This document shows positions 60,501-64,000 of a DNA stretch of 64,000 nt, piece after piece (position 1 is the first letter of the stretch; each line of letters starts with the position of its first letter). The position numbers were made by a program, and so were the translations under genes. The stretch is from Arctopsyche grandis (lineage: Eukaryota > Arthropoda > Insecta > Trichoptera > Hydropsychidae): assembly GCF_051622035.1 (NCBI RefSeq), contig NC_135358.1, positions 20,412,001-20,476,000 on the forward strand. Reading direction: 5' to 3'. The notes under the pieces are model-generated. The model worked only from the letters and a program-made list of their open reading frames with translations. It had not been told where the DNA came from and made no database searches.

Positions 60501-63153
60501 ATGAGGATCAGCTCTATGTAAATTTATAAGGATTAATTCGATGAGCCTTATGAAAAAGTATTTTTTTATAATAAGATAATACTTACGTGTAGCTGAAGCT
60601 CATACAGTTAAAGCTGATGGAGTCTGAAGATATACTTCTGCTTCTGCTACTTTCTCTCAATTTACTGCAATGGACTTTACAAGCATGCTCAGTAGGTAAG
60701 CGAGTTCCAATCCTTACAGCTTCAGGTAAAAGTTTTGCTGAAGTGTCATACTGCAGATAACACACTGGAAATAGATTATAATCAATTTCAAACTCATTTT
60801 ATTTATAGAATTTTATCATAATATTTAACTATAATCAGTATTCAAATTACATTCGTCCTTTTTAGGTTCTCGAACTGGTCCTAAAGCATTGGGCGAATCT
60901 AAAGCGAATGGGTTCGGTTCACAACCATGACCATAACTTCCCCTTTCGTATAATTCGCAGGGTGGTGATTCGACAAGTCCTTCATGGCTGCGACCAACTT
61001 GAGGCCAATCTGTCAATTGACAGTTCTCTAATATGTCTCCAATAACTGGTGGTCCATATCTTCAAAAGTTTAATTAGATTTAAACCTATGTATATATGTA
61101 TATGTAGATAATTTTCGAGTATTTATCTAACAGATAATTTACCTAAAGCTGAAAGCTCTGCACGTGAAATCCTGAGTCCTCAAACATTCTGCTTCACAAT
61201 GAGCTATACTAGTAGCGACTAGCGCAATTTTGACAGCTCCAGAAGATAGTCTTCTACCCGATCTGACGCGCCAAAAGCACTCTACAATACAAAAATAGTA
61301 TTCATTAAGTGCTATTATGGTCAAATTGATAGGCAAACAATGGTAAAATTTCGCAATGCGACAAAATGTTTTCTTCCGTCCATTGTCGTCTTTAGTTAGG
61401 TACAGACGATTTTGTTCAAACAAAAATGTATGATGTGCAGTCATTATTCATGCTGCAACGGCCGCAGTAATTCACCAAAAAACAGCTAAATCAACAGATT
61501 TTTTGCTGAAGCGAATTTGGATAATTGAAAGACAATGGATGGTGAATTTAAAATTAGGCACGTCGTGCTTGAGATATAATCGATGTTGTTCAGTTGTCAT
61601 TTGATTTCCATAAATAAACTAAAATATTCATAAATAATACTGACCGCTCTCCATTCTATCGTCAGGGAAACGACCGGGGCGAACGGGGCGATCAGGGCGA
61701 TCAGGGCGATCAGGACTATCGGGACGATCAGGGCGAACTGGACGATCAGGACGACTGGGACGATCAGGACGACTGGGACGACCTGGAGGACCTCCTGGAC
61801 CACTCGGTCCACTGGGTCGATATTCCAAAAAGTGTTCACAATACTTTCGATCGTCATTCATAGCGTAAATATCAAAATCTCTATCTGGTTGTACGTCATT
61901 GTACAGATCCAAAGTTGGATAGAAGCGATCGCTCAAGAAGCAATTGTCTGATGGATTACGAGAATACCTAGATAATGGAATAAAATACAATAAAAAAATA
62001 CCTCAATTGAACTAAAGGAACGTATTTATTTATCAATTATAATACCTGAAACTGTAGGAATTACATTCAAAGTGCTTTTCAGAGAAGCACAACATCTCAC
62101 ATTCGTAAATGTCGGGCACTGAAAATGCTTTCCTAACAACACCGCGACTCATCCGAAATCCAGAACCCGACCTAGAAGAACAATCTAAAAAAAAAAATAG
62201 CATTTATTATATTATCTTCTTATATATATCTAGAAATAGATTTAAAATTTCAATCACCATAAGGTTTTATAGGAATACCATCGCTGATCCAACTGTCGTG
62301 TTCGGAATTATAGTTATTTTGCTCATCATATTCATGACTGGAACTCCAAGATGAAGAAGAACTATGAGAATTGTGACCATAACTGTTTCCATACGCTCCC
62401 CAATACTCATCTTTTTTACCACCGCAGCATTTAGTTCCTTGATCTCGATGACCCAAATCAAAATAATTAAAATCGTGTTTATGCTTATCACCATAGTAAT
62501 CTCCATAGTGAGCCACCCCTCTAGTTGGATACAGACTGTTATTAGGCAAATATTGCTTGTCGTAGTCGTGTCTGTCTAATCCCCAATAGTCATATGAGGA
62601 CTTATGATCATCATGGCTACTATGGTGGCTTTGGTGACTTCCTCCATGTCCATAAGATCCACCGTACTGTCCCCAATTTTTATGATTCTTCCTTTCTCCT
62701 GCTATGTCGTATGGTATAAAATTCCTATCCCACCTTTTATCAATCTCGGCAGGATAAGGTTTATCCCTGTGCCTGTCCCAGTCCTTCAAATGAAAAAAAT
62801 CCCCTCCCTGATGACCTCCTCTGTACGATTCAGCATTGCTTCCGTATCGGTTTTCCGAATTATAGGCAACCCATCCGTGGTTGTCCCATCGTCTATCATA
62901 CGAGTCATGTCTATCATTAAATTTTCCACCATAATTTACAGGACGACTTGCACCTTGACATCCAGGACATCCAGAAACCCCAGACTCTTCTAACCAACGC
63001 GGCCAACTTAGACTGCAATCTGGAGCACTATTGCGGTCCAGTTCGTAAAAGTCGTAGTCTCTGTCTTCTACGAAGTCTTTCCTTAGATCTAAATGAGCTA
63101 ATGGAGTTGACGTCATCTCACATAGACCTTTGCCTCTATTCGATGGATCTAAT
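57526..63153 (-). CDS. Multi-PAN/apple-domain extracellular protein, 5' partial
   Basis: Eleven minus-strand exons, ~1496 residues: 62258-63153, 62046-62184, 61645-61967, 61143-61281, 60851-61059, 60587-60764, 60137-60513, 59735-60064, 59540-59656, 59207-59381, 57526-59134; phases agree. PAN/apple domains bind protein or carbohydrate outside the cell. Four are seen, three split over paired exons: a ...ECxxxC...FxCxSxSFR exon followed by ...NCxLS.... The first is cut at its middle (LDPSNRGKGLCEMTS), so one or more exons lie beyond the window. Between them are a His/Gly/Tyr/Asp-rich segment, a GPSGPGG/RPDRPDRP segment and Pro/Gly linkers. Exon 59735-60064 has a Cys-rich module (CRRGTKCAPNPIAGYWSC, SWDYCC, YPWCYVG) I cannot name. 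The last ~530 residues are highly charged, Asp/Arg/Lys/Ser-rich, without Cys. No membrane segment is seen. Introns are ~70-140 nt except one of ~360. Likely a cuticle or apical-matrix protein; function unknown. Confidence 0.85.
61675..61815 (-). repeat. Coding RPDRPDRP/GPSG repeat
   Basis: Within exon 61645-61967 a 9-bp-based repeat (plus strand GGGCGATCA units) encodes R-P-D/S triplets after a short collagen-like GPSGPGGPPG run. The triplets are nearly identical in DNA, so the copy number is probably variable. Confidence 0.8.
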
Positions 63154-64000
63154 CTGTTAAATAAAACAAAATATAAATGAATTTCCTTAGTAATTTTATT
63201 GAAAAAAATACAATGTTGGATTTTATGAGCAACCAATTATTATATTATATATGGTATAAAATCATCGAAAGGATTTCATATGATGTCATCATTTTTAATG
63301 CCTTTTTTAGATGCAGATTAAAGTGACCCAAGTACGATTAATTAATTCAGGCACACTTTTTGTACTGAAATTAATAACAATTGTGAGCTCATCGCTATAA
63401 TAAATTATAGCGTAATCACTTCAAGGTAGTACATAGGTACACATTGTTATATTGTTCACAATTACAATAACCACCATAAAATATTCTAAACTTAATTTAT
63501 GATCGTTTTATACTATACAAAAAACATTGTTTGCATATTAAAAGGGAATTTTTATATGAATTCCAAATAATCTTCGTCTTCCTTCGATTGATAATAATCG
63601 CTCGCAAGTTCTCGTAGTGTGAAGCTTAACCTTTGTATGGTGTTGGTCGACAACCGCAATGACAGGTTGAAATTTAGTAGGGTTCAACATTATTGACGGC
63701 ATCGAGGGAAATGGAAAACGGTCCATTATTATTTTGCACGAGCATTTTTGTTTCAAGGTATATAAGTGTGTGTGTGTAATCCGGCCCAGAAGACAATGGG
63801 ATGGATGATGGCTATCAGCACAGACCAGCAGTGGTCGGCTTGCATAATGGCCCAGCGGAACCACTCGGTGTGAAGCGGATCAGGGTTAACGCATGCATAA
63901 TGCACCCAATACATAGACGAAAGGTAACAAGCACACGTACACAGTCGAATTGCCGATTATACTAATCGAAAAATCCGTGAAAATTCGTCAAGTTCAAGAT
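63154..64000. other. Intron or upstream DNA of the PAN gene
   Basis: No exon recognised on either strand. The missing first half of PAN domain 1 must be upstream (beyond 64000 on this strand's 5' side). The 108-codon minus frame at 63538-63864 does not match a PAN domain or signal peptide. Confidence 0.5.

Overview
This is nuclear DNA from an insect: AT-rich, with spliced genes, GT-AG introns, poly(A) signals, and many remnants of SINE, non-LTR (LINE), Helitron, hAT-like and Merlin elements. The order of insect cannot be fixed from the sequence. I see no tRNA or rRNA genes, no CRISPR array, and no bacterial or viral genes.

Layout. (1) 241-2138, plus strand: ten exons covering the last ~366 residues of an R-Smad of the Smad2/3 type (insect Smox). 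Its 5' end lies outside the window. About 4.9 kb of AT-rich 3' UTR or downstream DNA follows. (2) About 8.8-20.3 kb: mostly non-coding with mobile-element debris. It holds one signal-peptide exon (10224-10857), a possible alternative first exon of the next gene. (3) 20290-28319, plus: an eight-exon trypsin-like protease (~618 aa) with a membrane anchor or long signal peptide, a six-Cys disulfide knot, a heptad-repeat linker and a complete catalytic domain. (4) 28.3-42.0 kb: intergenic DNA with Helitrons, a palindromic element, a nearly full-coding but 5'-truncated jockey-like LINE, a Merlin transposase fragment and a minisatellite. (5) 42007-56389, plus: a second, paralogous protease (~1173 aa), with a type II membrane segment, a disulfide knot, a very long Thr/Pro-rich stalk and a trypsin domain. 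(6) 57526-63153, minus, convergent with gene 5: eleven exons of an extracellular protein with at least four PAN/apple modules, Gly/Pro/Arg-rich linkers, a Cys-rich module and a ~530-aa charged tail. Its 5' end is not in the window.

How they fit together. Smox is the nuclear effector of activin-type TGF-beta signalling and has no obvious tie to the rest. The two proteases look like ancient tandem duplicates: both enter the disulfide-knot exon in phase 1, carry the knot just after an Ile-Pro, and end in an S1 domain with an Asp at the base of the S1 pocket. They resemble the Stubble/filzig class of insect membrane or matrix proteases. The neighbouring PAN protein also looks like an extracellular matrix protein, so 20-63 kb may be an apical-matrix cluster, but that link is inference from proximity.

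Most unusual observations: two candidate alternative 5' exons for the first protease; an in-frame signal-peptide start, with TATA/Inr-like signals, overlapping the splice acceptor of the second protease domain; and a SINE carrying two further insertions.
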